Both the position numbers and the translations under genes were made by a program. A stretch of 64,000 bases of DNA from Sphingobium sp. CCH11-B1 (lineage in GTDB: Bacteria; Pseudomonadota; Alphaproteobacteria; Sphingomonadales; Sphingomonadaceae), in the NCBI RefSeq assembly GCF_001556865.1, contig NZ_LSJY01000028.1, positions 1 through 64,000 on the forward strand, in the 5' to 3' direction. Below, piece by piece: positions 63,358-64,000 of the stretch. The notes beneath the pieces are model-generated. The model was not told the DNA's origin. It was given only the letters and a program-made list of their open reading frames with translations, and did no database searches. How positions within the stretch are numbered: the first letter of the stretch is position 1; each line of letters opens with the position of its first letter.

Positions 63358-64000
63358 ATGAACGCGCTGCAGATGTTCGAACTGGTGATCGGCATGTTGC
63401 TGGCGATCATTCTGCTGCACTTCATCGCGCACAAGCTGGGACTGCCGCCGGCCGTCGCGCTGCTGACGGGGGGCGCGCTCTTCGCCTTCCTGCCTGGTCT
63501 GCCGGTCCTGTCGCTCGACCCCGAACTGGTGCTGGTCATATTCCTGCCGCCACTGTTGATGGACGGGGCCTGGTTCATCGCCCTGCGCCACCTGCAACGG
63601 CATATGCTGGGCATCGTGGGGCTGGCGGTCGGGGCGGTGATTTTCACAACGGCGGTGGTCGCGCTCGTGGCGCATTGGCTGATCCCCGCCCTTCCCTGGG
63701 CGGCCTGCGCCGCGCTGGGAGCCATCGTCTCGCCCCCTGACGCCATATCCGCGCGTGCCGTGTTGCAGCGGGTGAAGTTGCCCAGGCGGCTGGCGATCCT
63801 GCTGGAGGGCGAAAGCCTGTTCAATGACGCAAGCGGCCTTGTCCTCTTCCGGTTCGCCGTGGCGGCAGGCGTCACCGGCGCGTTCAGCATGGTCGAAGCG
63901 ATGGAGAGCTTCGCGCTGCTGGCGATCGGCGGCGCGGTGGTAGGGGCGGCGGTCGGCGCGGCCTGGGTGCTGCTCGCGCCCAGGCTGGACGACAAATATC
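63358..64000 (+). CDS. Na+/H+ antiporter, CPA1 family (partial, runs off the window)
   Basis: At least 214 residues from ATG 63358 (AAGGGGGA upstream), continuing past the window end. Repeated hydrophobic helices of the NhaP/CPA1 type with LGLPPAVALLTGGALF, VSPPDAISA and the ion-binding EGESLFNDASGLVL. It exchanges Na+ or K+ for protons at the inner membrane. The C-terminal domain is not visible. Confidence 0.9.
   Translation, partial: MNALQMFELVIGMLLAIILLHFIAHKLGLPPAVALLTGGALFAFLPGLPVLSLDPELVLVIFLPPLLMDGAWFIALRHLQRHMLGIVGLAVGAVIFTTAVVALVAHWLIPALPWAACAALGAIVSPPDAISARAVLQRVKLPRRLAILLEGESLFNDASGLVLFRFAVAAGVTGAFSMVEAMESFALLAIGGAVVGAAVGAAWVLLAPRLDDKY

Noticed and set aside
62370..63995. 541-residue minus-strand ORF over the LysR and antiporter genes
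   Set aside because: The + strand carries clear LysR and Na+/H+ antiporter motifs; this frame has none.
1..64000. CRISPR arrays, tRNA or rRNA genes, intact transposases or prophage genes
   Set aside because: Looked for by eye and not found.

Overview
The window reads as chromosomal DNA of a GC-rich alphaproteobacterium, most likely Sphingomonadaceae (Sphingobium, Novosphingobium or Sphingomonas type). The assignment is inferred from gene content and layout: AcvB/VirJ plus MprF, a TonB-receptor C-terminus, a MexE-type RND efflux operon, several periplasmic PQQ and GMC dehydrogenases with c-type cytochromes, and branched-chain amino acid operons. I saw no rRNA, tRNA, CRISPR array or intact transposase.

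Region 1 (0.1-11.2 kb). After a small degenerate AhpD-like gene comes a five-gene + strand operon: a GH18-like/CE4 deacetylase/GT2 fusion protein, a VirJ/AcvB-type hydrolase, MprF, and a response regulator/sensor kinase pair. It looks like an envelope-modification unit with its own two-component control. Two uncharacterised proteins and a DUF4197 lipoprotein follow.

Region 2 (11.3-24.7 kb). A TetR-controlled RND tripartite efflux operon has three near-identical operators. Next are the glutathione-dependent formaldehyde pair (frmA-fghA), a YbbA/YbbP-like ABC exporter, and a divergent TesA-type esterase.

Region 3 (24.7-46.1 kb). This is the most distinctive part: a large catabolic cluster. It has two PQQ dehydrogenases and one GMC/gluconate-2-dehydrogenase-type flavoenzyme, each with its own small c-type cytochrome. 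It also holds two secreted cupin proteins, an SMP-30 lactonase, a family III CoA-transferase, a crotonase-fold enzyme lacking an expected catalytic Glu, an aldehyde dehydrogenase, an Fe-alcohol dehydrogenase, a secreted amidohydrolase, two ACS-type MFS transporters and a GntR/FCD regulator. Five copies of a 17-bp palindrome (consensus ATCATATANNATATGAT) sit upstream of every transcription unit here, including the regulator, so the region looks like one GntR regulon. The substrate is unknown. A frameshifted TonB-receptor 3' remnant marks the left edge.

Region 4 (46.2-64 kb). The NHEJ pair ku-ligD is followed by valine catabolism (mmsB, 3-hydroxyisobutyryl-CoA hydrolase, acyl-CoA dehydrogenase, mmsA) and a divergent LysR. 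Then come TetR, a CitE-like lyase, MaoC, leucine catabolism (mccA, mccB, ivd), a second divergent LysR, and the start of a Na+/H+ antiporter. A nearly identical 36-nt block precedes both mmsB and maoC, suggesting shared control of the valine and leucine branches.
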